Shown: positions 19,115 to 27,256 of the stretch, in pieces | Layout of the letters: every line of letters begins with the position of its first letter | Numbering within the stretch: the first letter of the stretch is position 1 | Assembly: GCA_937974245.1 (NCBI GenBank) | Contig: CALJKV010000039.1 | Span: 1 to 64,000, forward strand | Reading direction: 5' to 3' | DNA from: an uncultured Chloroflexota bacterium | GTDB lineage: Bacteria; Chloroflexota; Anaerolineae; Aggregatilineales; Phototrophicaceae | Length of the DNA stretch: 64,000 nt | Made by a program: the position numbers and the translations under genes | The notes under the pieces: generated by a model | The model's database searches: none | Seen by the model: the letters and a program-made list of their open reading frames with translations, nothing else | What the model was told of the DNA's origin: nothing

Positions 19115-19888
19115 GTGAGTGATGATACCCAGGCCGCCCGAATCCAACAGGCGGCGGAACGCCTGCGGAACAGCCGCAAGCCGGTTGTCCTGACTGGCGC
19201 GGGCGTGAGTAAGGAATCCGGGGTGCCAACCTTCCGCGATGCAGTGGATGGCCTGTGGGCACAGTATGACCCGTCCCAGTTAGCGACCCCCACCGCTTTT
19301 ATGAACAACCCCAAACTCGTCTGGGACTGGTACGAGTACCGGCGCAGCATGATCAGTGTCGCGCGCCCCAACCTCGGACACCGGGCGCTGGCGGATTTAG
19401 AGCAGCGCTTCCCGCACCTGCCGCTTATCACCCAGAACGTGGACGACCTGCACGAACAGGCCGGCAGCACCAATGTGATTCACCTGCATGGCAATATCGC
19501 CCAGAGCAAATGCTTTTTTAACTGCCAGGGCGACCCAACCTTGATAGATGTCTCGACTCTGACATGGGACAAAGAGAATGGCCCGCCGGCCTGCCCGCAC
19601 TGTGGCCGCTGGGTGCGCCCCAATGTCGTGTGGTTTGGGGAGATACTGCCCGCCGACCAGCTTCAGGCCGCGACTATCGCCAGCCGCCAGGCCGATATTA
19701 TGCTGGTGGTCGGGACATCCGGGCTGGTGACGCCCGCCGCGAGTCTGCCGGGCATAGCACGAAGCGCCGGGGCGTTTATCATCGAGATTAACCCGGATTA
19801 TTCAGCCATTACCCGGATCGCCGACATCAAGCTGGATGGCCCGTCCGGTGAGGTCATGCCACACCTGCTGGCCGCCCTGGATTCATGA
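19115..19888 (+). CDS. Sir2-family NAD-dependent protein deacylase
   Basis: A 257-residue sirtuin. The NAD pocket is LTGAGVSKESGVPTFRD, then TQNVDDLHEQAG, with catalytic His125 in HLHGN. Zn ligands are Cys133, Cys137, Cys160 and Cys163 (first pair CxxxC, second CPHC). Tyr73 and Arg76 in WYEYRRS match the YxxR pair that in CobB and SIRT5 favours acidic acyl groups, so desuccinylation or demalonylation is plausible as well as deacetylation. The start is GTG at 19115, 27 bases after cheA, so read-through transcription from the chemosensory operon is possible. Cytoplasmic. Confidence 0.92.
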   Translation: MSDDTQAARIQQAAERLRNSRKPVVLTGAGVSKESGVPTFRDAVDGLWAQYDPSQLATPTAFMNNPKLVWDWYEYRRSMISVARPNLGHRALADLEQRFPHLPLITQNVDDLHEQAGSTNVIHLHGNIAQSKCFFNCQGDPTLIDVSTLTWDKENGPPACPHCGRWVRPNVVWFGEILPADQLQAATIASRQADIMLVVGTSGLVTPAASLPGIARSAGAFIIEINPDYSAITRIADIKLDGPSGEVMPHLLAALDS

Positions 19889-19920
19889 ATGTGAGTGCTA
19901 TTCCCGGTTTATTTAACTAC

Positions 19921-20001
19921 AGGAGTTACGAAGTTCGGATGTTTTTTCCCGTAGGGGCATGAACCATCGTGCCTTACCCACCGACAAATTGCGTAATTCC
20001 T
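19921..20001. repeat. Nested inverted repeat, MITE-like
   Basis: Outer arms AGGAGTTACGAAGTT (19921-19935) and AATTGCGTAATTCCT (19987-20001) pair imperfectly (about 12 of 15). Between them lies a second hairpin, GTAGGGGCATGA against TCGTGCCTTAC. The 81-bp unit has the form of a small non-coding mobile or REP-type element. It sits in the intergenic space just before a secreted-protein gene. Confidence 0.5.
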
Positions 20002-20039
20002 AATCTGTTGATTCTAAAGGCACACCTAAGGAACATGAC

Positions 20040-22070
20040 ATGCTGAGACGATGCTTCTGGTTTGGGTTAGTTCTGCTCCTCATCGCCACCACGGCGCTGG
20101 CGCAAGGCGGTGACCTGCTGCCGTATGCCTGGGAAGCGGGCGATCTGGCGCTGGCATACCCCGCCGGATGGGACACCCCGCTACCGCGTGAAGACGGCGA
20201 CCAATTGACCCTCGCACTCGCGCAGATTATGACTGCTTCGCCAGAAACACGTCCCCCCGGAATCCCATTCGTTACCCTCATGCTGACATCCGACGACGGG
20301 AGCGAAGTAGCCACCCGGCTCGCCACCGCACTGGAGGCGCTCACAATCCAGCCGGGCGCGGCGGAGAGTACAGTCATGTTGGGGGCTGCCGGAACACGCA
20401 TGGAAGGCCGCAGCAGCGACGGGCAGTTTTATGGCCTGGCCGCCACCGCCCCGCTCCCTGGCGGGCAGATTCTTGTCGTCAGCGGGCGGGCACTGTTTTC
20501 GCAGCGTGACCTCTTCGTCGGGGCTTTTGACTCAATCCTGAACAGCCTTGTGCTGGGCGCGGAGGAGACTCCGCAGAGGTCGGAATACGGCGTGCTATGG
20601 CATACCGGGCGCGATCTGAGTGATGGCGCGGAGGCATTCGTTGACCTGGCGGGCGCTGCCTTTGGCCCGGATAACGTGCTATACACAGCGGACGCCGTGC
20701 TGGGTGTGATTGGTTTTGATACCACTTCTGGCGCGGTGATGGCCGTTCTGCCAAACGAAGAAATCGCTGCTCCGGCCAGTATCGCAGTGGACTCTTCCGG
20801 TCGTGTGCTGGTAGCGGATACGCTCTGCCAGTGTGTGTTCGTGCTGACTCCCCAGGGTATATGGGACAGCCCACTTACCGGCTTTAGCCAGGATGCCCCG
20901 GTGAGTCTGGCTGTCGCCCCCGACGGCACGCTGTATGCTACCGACATTGACGACGCAGGCGTGCTGGTGCGTGCCTTCCTTGGGGATGGCGAGACTGTGA
21001 TTCGATTGGATGAAACTGTCCTCAACCAACCGCTGCTGGCCGTTAATCCTGCCGGGATGCTGGTTGCGCTGGATGATGATGGCACGGTGTATACCCTCGA
21101 AAACGGGCAGTTCACCCCGGGCGTTATACTGGATACCGGCGGCTTCTGGGTGAATGCCTTTGCGATTGACCGCAGCGGCTACTTCCTCCTGGCAACTGAC
21201 AGTCAGGGCATCGTCACCTTCAGCCCGGCGGGCGAACGTGTTGGTAGGATCGGACGCATTGTGGTGGCGTACCCACTGTCCGGGGAGGTGGTTAATCCAC
21301 ACGGCATTGTAGTCGGGCCGGATGGCACGGTCTATACCAGCGATAGTGATGGACAGTTCGGGGCGGTGACGGCCTTCAGCACGCAGGTTGGCAGTGGGCG
21401 AATAGGCGCGACAGCCCTGATTCCGGGCGTGCCGGTGCAGGGTGCGCTGGATATGGACACACCCCGGCAGGACTGGACATTCACCGCGGCTACCGATCAG
21501 GTCGTCATGATTTCAGCGGTGGATGCCAGCCGAAGCGATACACTGGACGTGGCGCTGCGTTTGCTGTCACCGGACGGGGGTGAAGTGGCCTACCGTGACG
21601 GGCAGGATGGTCAGGATTTATACGGCTTATTTGACGCCCAGATTCGTACATTCACCATGACCGAGGCGGGCGTCTATACCGTGCGTGTCGAACGGGTAGA
21701 TGGAGACGGGACCTACAGCCTGGGCATTAACGTAGATCAAGGGTTTGAGTTGAGCGCGGAACTGGCGACTTCTCTGCGCGGGATGCTGGTCGATTCGCTC
21801 CCGGTACAACGCTGGGTATTCCAGGGTAAAGCCGGTCAGGTGTTGACCGTAACGATGCAGTCGGAAAGTGGCTCGCTCGACCCACTGCTGCGGCTGCTCG
21901 ACGGCAGCGGGTCGCTCCTGGCCGAAAATGACGACGCGGCAGATACGGCGATGGGCAAAGACGCGCAGCTTGTCCAGGTGCGGTTGCCACAGGATGGCAC
22001 TTATGTACTGGAGGCCGCGCGTTTTGATGGTGAAGGTGAATATACCCTGGTTATCGTGGTGACTTCTTAG
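20040..22070 (+). CDS. Secreted NHL-type beta-propeller protein with two PPC domains
   Basis: A 676-residue exported protein. The signal peptide is MLRRCFWFGLVLLLIATTALA. Residues about 25-175 form an unrecognised N-terminal domain. From about 190 to 455, repeats of the type PASIAVDSSGRVLVADT, VSLAVAPDGTLYATD, FAIDRSGYFLLATD and HGIVVGPDGTVYTSD indicate an NHL or SMP-30-like propeller. Two C-terminal pre-peptidase-type (PPC) beta domains follow (QDWTFTAATDQVVMIS to GTYSLGINV, and QRWVFQGKAGQVLTVTM to GEYTLVIVV). It is probably a surface-binding protein with no visible enzyme motif. Its 3' end overlaps the convergent gene by 4 bases. Confidence 0.8.
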   Translation: MLRRCFWFGLVLLLIATTALAQGGDLLPYAWEAGDLALAYPAGWDTPLPREDGDQLTLALAQIMTASPETRPPGIPFVTLMLTSDDGSEVATRLATALEALTIQPGAAESTVMLGAAGTRMEGRSSDGQFYGLAATAPLPGGQILVVSGRALFSQRDLFVGAFDSILNSLVLGAEETPQRSEYGVLWHTGRDLSDGAEAFVDLAGAAFGPDNVLYTADAVLGVIGFDTTSGAVMAVLPNEEIAAPASIAVDSSGRVLVADTLCQCVFVLTPQGIWDSPLTGFSQDAPVSLAVAPDGTLYATDIDDAGVLVRAFLGDGETVIRLDETVLNQPLLAVNPAGMLVALDDDGTVYTLENGQFTPGVILDTGGFWVNAFAIDRSGYFLLATDSQGIVTFSPAGERVGRIGRIVVAYPLSGEVVNPHGIVVGPDGTVYTSDSDGQFGAVTAFSTQVGSGRIGATALIPGVPVQGALDMDTPRQDWTFTAATDQVVMISAVDASRSDTLDVALRLLSPDGGEVAYRDGQDGQDLYGLFDAQIRTFTMTEAGVYTVRVERVDGDGTYSLGINVDQGFELSAELATSLRGMLVDSLPVQRWVFQGKAGQVLTVTMQSESGSLDPLLRLLDGSGSLLAENDDAADTAMGKDAQLVQVRLPQDGTYVLEAARFDGEGEYTLVIVVTS

Positions 22071-22915
22071 TAAAGCACTTCACATTCGCGCAGAAAGCCC
22101 GCTACGATGTCTTTATCGCCGCGAATGGTGACATCTGCCAGCGCCGCATCCGGTGTAATTCGCCCTGATGACCGGCGGTTAATGGCCCGGTAGTCCATGT
22201 CAATCTCCGCCTGTGGTTCATTACTGCCCAGGCGGTAGGATACGGTCAACGCTCCGGTGATGTTCACTATCAGCGCGGATTTGCCTCCTAGCTTTGTGGC
22301 AATATCCAGCATAACCAGGTCAAGTAATCGCTCATCGTGGCCGGGCGTGATGACCAGTGTTTTCCCGGTAGCGCGGCAGATGTCCATACGGTGCATCCAC
22401 TGGTCACGTGGGTAAATCACATCCACCAGATATGCCAGCGCCATCGTGCCAGACATCGGCTGGGCGGGAATTCGTATTTTGCGGATCAATCCGGGCAGAT
22501 TCTGGCGCGTGCGGACAGCCTTCGGCCCGACTTCACGCAGTTCGGTGATGAGGTCTCGCGGGGCTTTCCCTGCTCGATCTTCCAGTTGACGCCGGTTGAG
22601 TGCGTCTACAGTGACAACCGTTTTCAGGATGTGCGGATTCAGAATGGCCTGGCGGAAGAACTGCCCCCAGCTTGCCCACATCGCACAGGCCCCGGCCAGG
22701 TGTGCAGTCATATCCCGAACGTTCCATTCGCTGCAGTCGGTGGGCTGTGTCCAATCATCGCCGTCCAGTTGTTCCAGCAGGTTCAAGACCTGCTGCACCT
22801 CAAAGGCTGCAATCTGCGCAGCTTCCGGTATGCTGACCGGGGTAATGGTTTCGGCCTGCTTGATGCCCGGATCAATACTCGACTCGAGCAGATTTGAAAT
22901 GGGTGCTGCGATCAT
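22067..22915 (-). CDS. DinB-fold maleylpyruvate isomerase-like protein
   Basis: A 282-residue protein of the mycothiol-dependent maleylpyruvate isomerase family (DinB fold): WTQPTDCSEWNVRDMTAHLAG near residue 55-75 holds the conserved Trp and metal-ligand His. The C-terminal part (ITGALTVSYRLG, RSSGRITPDAALADVTIRGD, VAGFLRE) resembles the SCP2-like domain of these proteins. Outside mycothiol producers the thiol cofactor and substrate are unclear. The ATG at 22915 lies one base after the tetR stop, so the two genes are almost certainly one transcript and this is the likely target of that repressor. Confidence 0.8.
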   Translation of the reverse strand: MIAAPISNLLESSIDPGIKQAETITPVSIPEAAQIAAFEVQQVLNLLEQLDGDDWTQPTDCSEWNVRDMTAHLAGACAMWASWGQFFRQAILNPHILKTVVTVDALNRRQLEDRAGKAPRDLITELREVGPKAVRTRQNLPGLIRKIRIPAQPMSGTMALAYLVDVIYPRDQWMHRMDICRATGKTLVITPGHDERLLDLVMLDIATKLGGKSALIVNITGALTVSYRLGSNEPQAEIDMDYRAINRRSSGRITPDAALADVTIRGDKDIVAGFLRECEVLY

Positions 22916-22916
22916 A

Positions 22917-23567
22917 TCACTCGCTCCTTTTTATCGTTGACCATGCGTTGAGTAAGACTCCAACTGCCTGATGGATGAGGCCGCCATAACGTCCCTCCCC
23001 AACCGGCAGTTCGGGATTGTTAGCGAGATGCATTTCAGTAAGCCCGTGATTGAGCGCAATGATGATGTCCCGCGCCTGTTCATCGGGTATACCCGGATTA
23101 ATCCCTTCGCTTTCCAGAATGTCGTGTAAAAACGCAGTAAACCGGTCAAGGGATGTAAAGCTGAGCGCCAGACTCTCAGCCGATGGCACGAAGTTCGGCA
23201 CGGGACGCTGAAACATGATTTGATAGTAGTCCGGGTTTTCCTGAGCAAAACGCATGTACGACTCGAAAATACGGACCAACTTCTCATACACCGTGCCATC
23301 CTGCACAATATCGGCTTCGGTATGCTGTAAGAACAATTGCCAACCGCGCCGGAAGAGTTCATCGTAAATAGCATGTTTGCTATCGAAATAGGTGTAGAGT
23401 GACGGAGGCTTGATCCCTAATTGACGTGCAATCGCATTAAAACTGAGTGATGCTGCGCCATCGGCCTGGATCATGTCACGGGCGATTTTTACGATGTCCT
23501 CGATAATCTCCTCCCGATTACGGCGGCGGCGCTGCTGGATAGAAAGTGTCCGATGGTCTTTTGCCAT
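22917..23567 (-). CDS. TetR-family transcriptional regulator
   Basis: A 216-residue repressor. The N-terminal helix-turn-helix is IVKIARDMIQADGAASLSFNAIARQLGIKPPSLYTYFDSKHAIYDEL-type sequence, about residues 24-70, with the YTYF/K pattern of TetR recognition helices. The C-terminal helical domain resembles TetR_C proteins of the WHG type (LYQIMFQRPVPNF-like segment). It is the first gene of a two-gene operon with the DinB-fold enzyme. A perfect 6-3-6 dyad overlaps its own predicted -10 box (23595-23609), which suggests autorepression. Inducer unknown. Confidence 0.9.
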   Translation of the reverse strand: MAKDHRTLSIQQRRRRNREEIIEDIVKIARDMIQADGAASLSFNAIARQLGIKPPSLYTYFDSKHAIYDELFRRGWQLFLQHTEADIVQDGTVYEKLVRIFESYMRFAQENPDYYQIMFQRPVPNFVPSAESLALSFTSLDRFTAFLHDILESEGINPGIPDEQARDIIIALNHGLTEMHLANNPELPVGEGRYGGLIHQAVGVLLNAWSTIKRSE

Positions 23568-23594
23568 GAGTTTAACCTAACATCAATTGATTTA

Positions 23595-23626
23595 CCTAAT
23601 GATATTAGGAAAATGGCAAAAGTCAA
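23595..23626 (-). promoter_or_regulatory. tetR promoter with overlapping operator
   Basis: On the minus strand, TTGACT (23626-23621) and TATCAT (23604-23599) are separated by 16 bases and form a good sigma-70-like promoter. The dyad CCTAAT-GAT-ATTAGG at 23595-23609 covers the -10 box, so a bound TetR dimer would block RNA polymerase. A second palindrome, ATCAATTGAT, lies at 23582-23591. Confidence 0.65.
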
Positions 23627-23793
23627 TTACAATATACATTACGATTCATCCTGCACTCAATTAGTGTATGTTTTTCAGGGTTTTCTGAGGTGAGCTATCG
23701 AAAGTAATCCAACAAGGAGATGAAACTCTTAGGGATGTACCGCTGTGCACCGACGTTGAAAACATACGATCACTCGCTTGAATCAGGGCAGGT

Positions 23794-24651
23794 TCAATAG
23801 CCGAAGCGCCGCAGGGTGCGGTCTACGCCACTCACATAGCCGCCGCCAAACAGCCTGACATGCACCAGCAGCGGGTACAGGTTGTAAATGTCGCGCCGTT
23901 CCTCCCAGAATCCGGGCGCAATCGGACGTAAGGTCTGGTAACGCTCGAAAAACGCCGTGCCAAAAGTATTGAACAGCGTGATAAACGCCAGTTCGATTTC
24001 CGGGTGGCCGTAGTAGATGGCCGGGTCAATGAAGGCTGTGATTCGCCCACCTACAGCCAGAACGTTCGTCGTCCACACATCCCCGTGCAGCAGCGCCGGA
24101 CGATCCGGCTCAATCAGCCAGCGCGGGAGCTGCTGCGCAAAAGATTCCACCCGTTTGAGCAGCGCATCCGGCAGCCGTCCGGCACGGTGCGCCACACCTG
24201 CCATGTAGAGCAGCCGCTGGTCACGGAAAAAGTCTATCCACGATTCCGTCCAGGTGTTGGGCTGATGCAGCCCGCCGATGAGGGTCGGCACTTCCAGTCC
24301 ATAGGCCGGGGCGGTGATGCCATGCAGGTCGGCCAGCAGCACCGCCGCATGCTGTTCCGCCATAGGGGAAAATCCGCTGTTTCCTTCAACATACGCCATG
24401 AGCAGGAGTGTCACTGACGAGTGCAGGACAGCTGGGACAGGCAGGCTGCTGTTTTCTGCCAGGTAGCGCAGCATAGCGCCTTCGCGTTCCAGGAACGACT
24501 CCGGGTTGCTGGGGGTTTTCGCCACGACCTGCCGGCCATCGGCCAATCCCACCCGATAGACCTGGCCGACCATCCCGCCGCCCAGGGGACTGGACATTTT
24601 CACCGGGCTATCGAGCGCCGCTTCAATCTCTGTATGTAAGGAGTTCGCCAT
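23794..24651 (-). CDS. Fructosamine kinase family protein
   Basis: A 285-residue kinase-fold protein of the fructosamine/ketosamine-3-kinase family, which phosphorylates sugar adducts on amines so that they decompose. Motifs are LGGGMVGQVYRVGLADG (nucleotide loop), VVAKT (lysine), FLEREGAMLRYL, LLMAYVEG, the catalytic LLHGDVWTTNVL, and FIDPAIYYGHPEIELA (metal-binding Asp). Length and order fit. Transcribed alone; the upstream sequence shows GGAGGA near the ATG at 24651. It could act on free glycated metabolites rather than proteins. Confidence 0.92.
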   Translation of the reverse strand: MANSLHTEIEAALDSPVKMSSPLGGGMVGQVYRVGLADGRQVVAKTPSNPESFLEREGAMLRYLAENSSLPVPAVLHSSVTLLLMAYVEGNSGFSPMAEQHAAVLLADLHGITAPAYGLEVPTLIGGLHQPNTWTESWIDFFRDQRLLYMAGVAHRAGRLPDALLKRVESFAQQLPRWLIEPDRPALLHGDVWTTNVLAVGGRITAFIDPAIYYGHPEIELAFITLFNTFGTAFFERYQTLRPIAPGFWEERRDIYNLYPLLVHVRLFGGGYVSGVDRTLRRFGY

Positions 24652-24803
24652 AAGTCCTCCTGGTCGTGGTGTGGCAGCCGCCGGTTGCCGTGAAAATATG
24701 GCACATGATTTCGATTACATGTTATGCTGGTATATATAAAGAGCCTATCGAAAATTCAGAGCAAATGCCAACGCGATGATAGGCGGAACTGTGAGGTCGT
24801 GCG

Positions 24804-25070
24804 ATGCTACAGGATGAACAGGGCGAACCCATAACGTGGGACGACATTGAACTGGCGCTGGAAAAGGCCTACCGACGCGGCTTCCAGCAGGCGCTTACCC
24901 TGCTGGCGACGTTTTATCCCAATGGCATCGGCCACACCGAACTGCTCAAACTGGCGCATGAACACCAGATGTGGCGGCGCGAACTCGGTGCATCCAAAAT
25001 CGGGGATAGTGTGACGCCGCGTTTCTCGGGCGCGGTATCCCCGTTGGAGCAGCATCTCCGCGAGGGATAA
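24804..25070 (+). CDS. Small hypothetical protein
   Basis: An 88-residue soluble protein, not recognised. It is acidic and helical at the start (MLQDEQGEPITWDDIELALEKAYRRGFQQALTLL). ATG at 24804 is preceded by GAGG at a workable distance. Codon use and composition match the surrounding genes, and it fills a clean gap between two minus-strand genes, so it is probably real. No membrane segment or signal. Function unknown. Confidence 0.55.
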   Translation: MLQDEQGEPITWDDIELALEKAYRRGFQQALTLLATFYPNGIGHTELLKLAHEHQMWRRELGASKIGDSVTPRFSGAVSPLEQHLREG

Positions 25071-25117
25071 GTACAGTCACAAGTGGGTGGCATAGACATC
25101 ATGCGAGTGAAGGCTGT

Positions 25118-25588
25118 CTATTCCTCCATATATTCCCGGCGGACGCGCTCAATCACTTCAACCAGGCCTTCCCGCGTATAGTCCTGGCCGTGAATGTTAT
25201 AGGCCAGCACCAGGAAGGCGACGCCCAGCGCGTATTCATAGCGTGGGCCGGGCGGTTCTTCGCCGACCAGCGCGATATTCAGACCGCTGATTTCCAGCCC
25301 CATTTCTCCCAGCACAACCAGGATACCCGCCGGGTAACGCGCCCAACGAGGCAGCGGGCGGTTGGAGACAGTCCGCTTGGTTTTGGCACTCCGCAGGGTA
25401 AAGCTCGTCTGGCTGTCGAGATCAGGAGCGGCCAGTGTCAGGTTATACCCATCGCAGGATGCCGCTGCCGCCCACATATCCCACCCTGGCGCTTTGACCA
25501 ACCAGGTTAAAGCCTGGTCCGGGAAGCGTTCCTGGAACGTCACGAGCAGACGGATCGGGGGATTGGGGATATCGAATGAGTCGGTCAC
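25118..25588 (-). CDS. Free-standing degenerate GHMP-kinase-like N-domain
   Basis: A 156-residue protein that follows the outline of a galactokinase/GHMP-kinase N-terminal domain. VKAPGWDMW sits where APGRVNL occurs, CDGYNLTLA where the TDYNGG region lies, and WARYPAGILVVLGEMGLEISGLNIALVGEEPPG matches the strand-helix-strand that leads to the phosphate loop. The loop itself (usually P-x-GAGLSSSAA) reads EPPGPRYEYALGVA, so ATP binding of the normal kind is unlikely, and the C-terminal half of the kinase is absent. It may be a binding or regulatory derivative. This assignment rests on motif resemblance alone. Confidence 0.5.
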   Translation of the reverse strand: MTDSFDIPNPPIRLLVTFQERFPDQALTWLVKAPGWDMWAAAASCDGYNLTLAAPDLDSQTSFTLRSAKTKRTVSNRPLPRWARYPAGILVVLGEMGLEISGLNIALVGEEPPGPRYEYALGVAFLVLAYNIHGQDYTREGLVEVIERVRREYMEE

Positions 25589-25721
25589 AGTGCCTGTTGC
25601 CCTTTGCGAAGTTTATCAAACCTGCTAGATGAAGGGCGTCATTGTAACATACTCTTGCTTTAATTTCGCCGCCGTTGTCTGGTACAATCGCCTCGAACCA
25701 AGCAGATTGTGACGTTAGGAT

Positions 25722-27086
25722 ATGAATATGGGTTATCGGGTAGGGCTGATTCTGGGGTTGGGATTACTGTTGGTATGGGGTACGGCGCTGGTGACGGCAC
25801 AAACGGACCTAAATGCCAGCGCAGATAGCTGCACACAAACGTTGGAAGCGCTGTGGGTAGCCGCCAGCGATGCCTGTGTCAGCGGGCCAGTAGGTTATAT
25901 ATGCACCGGTGGCAGCGCTCCGCAAAATGTCGAACCAGTTGGCCCGGTGAGTAATGCGCTCGTCAGCCCCGGCGCACTGGTCGAAATCGGTCTGGTAGAT
26001 GGGCTGCAAACCACCCCGATTCTTCCCGCAGGCGCATCCGGCGGCATCGTGTGGCTGCGGCCAGACCAGCCGATTCGCTTCACCGGGGTGGCGCTGGGTG
26101 AAGTCCGGTTGCGCGACGCCACGCCGCCCGATTTTCCCGCCTGGCAGTCTATTGTGGTCGAAACGCTGCCGCAAGTTGAAACCGGCTGCGCCACAACGCC
26201 CCCCAATATCTATATAGCCCAGACGCCATTTGCCGAGCCAACTAATATCGTCATCAACGGTGTCTCGGTCAGTTTGAACGGGACGATTCTTGTCGTCACC
26301 CGCCCCGGTGAAACGGTCTTTGCCGGGCTTTCCGGGCAGGCCGGGCTGTTCGCCGCCGGGCAGAATCAACTGCTGCGTACCGGCCAGCAGATCAGCGTCC
26401 CGTATAACCCCGACACCTTCGCCACGCCCATCGGTGCGCCGGGCATCGCTACCCCATTGACAGAAAGCCTCGCGCCCAACCTGCCCACCGCGCTGTTAGA
26501 CCGTCCGGTGATCGTCCCGCAACCGGGTTATGTAACAACCCAGGGCGATGTGAACATGCGTGCCGCGCCGACCACCGACGCCGCGCTGCTGGTGCAAGTG
26601 CCTTCCGGGGAGATTATCAGCGTGTTGGGGCGCAATCCCGCCGGGGACTGGTATCATGTCCGGCTCGATAGCGGGGAAACCGGGTGGATGTATGCGCCGC
26701 TGCTGCTACAATTTGTCGGCCCGATCACAGCGATTTATGAAGCCACGCCGCTGCCGCCCCAGCGTTACGGCATATTGGGAACTTCCGCCAAAGTGCTGGC
26801 GCCCGCCGGAGTGAATCTCCGCACTGCACCGGATGTCACCTTCCCCGCGCTGGCGGCGCTGCAGGACGGGACACAGGTGACGCTGCTGGCTCGCAGCCCG
26901 TATAGTCCCTGGGTTAAAGTCGATGCGAGCGGCATGGTAGGCTGGTTAGCGCTGATTACGATTGAAACCGAGTCGGTGCTGGAAGCGCTGCCGATTGACT
27001 ATGATGTGCCACCGCCGCCAGAGCCGACTCGGATACCAGGTTCGTTTGGCAACGCCTTCCCCGATCCGAACCGCAACGGAAATTAA
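25722..27086 (+). CDS. Secreted protein with two SH3b domains
   Basis: A 454-residue exported protein. The signal peptide is MGYRVGLILGLGLLLVWGTALVTA (ATG at 25722 or 25728). Residues 30-230 are a beta-rich region with a FecR-like section (ITNIVINGVSVSLNGTILVV-type, LFAAGQNQLLRTGQQISV). Two bacterial SH3 domains lie near 267-330 (GDVNMRAAPTTDAALLVQVPSG, ETGWMYAPLL) and 350-425 (VNLRTAPDVTFPALAAL, VGWLALITIE). It is a paralogue of 1402-2766, which has one SH3b domain. The role is likely surface glycan or protein binding. A hairpin follows the stop codon. Confidence 0.8.
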   Translation: MNMGYRVGLILGLGLLLVWGTALVTAQTDLNASADSCTQTLEALWVAASDACVSGPVGYICTGGSAPQNVEPVGPVSNALVSPGALVEIGLVDGLQTTPILPAGASGGIVWLRPDQPIRFTGVALGEVRLRDATPPDFPAWQSIVVETLPQVETGCATTPPNIYIAQTPFAEPTNIVINGVSVSLNGTILVVTRPGETVFAGLSGQAGLFAAGQNQLLRTGQQISVPYNPDTFATPIGAPGIATPLTESLAPNLPTALLDRPVIVPQPGYVTTQGDVNMRAAPTTDAALLVQVPSGEIISVLGRNPAGDWYHVRLDSGETGWMYAPLLLQFVGPITAIYEATPLPPQRYGILGTSAKVLAPAGVNLRTAPDVTFPALAALQDGTQVTLLARSPYSPWVKVDASGMVGWLALITIETESVLEALPIDYDVPPPPEPTRIPGSFGNAFPDPNRNGN

Positions 27087-27101
27087 GAAGGTCAAAGACG
27101 A

Positions 27102-27129
27102 GAGGTGGCAGTATGCCAACTGTCACCTC
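27102..27129 (+). terminator. Hairpin after the SH3b gene
   Basis: GAGGTGGCAG (27102-27111) pairs with CTGTCACCTC (27120-27129), ten pairs including one G-T, with an 8-base loop. No clear T run follows (TAAATTCG). It probably ends the SH3b transcript before the transporter operon. Confidence 0.5.
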
Positions 27130-27256
27130 TAAATTCGCGTAACGGGCATCGTCACAATCACCGATTTTCGCAGGGCATACGCTGGCTAGATTATCTAATG
27201 GCAAAATAACCCGGTACTGGTTATACTCTAAAATCATTCTTCTGGAAATTATATTC

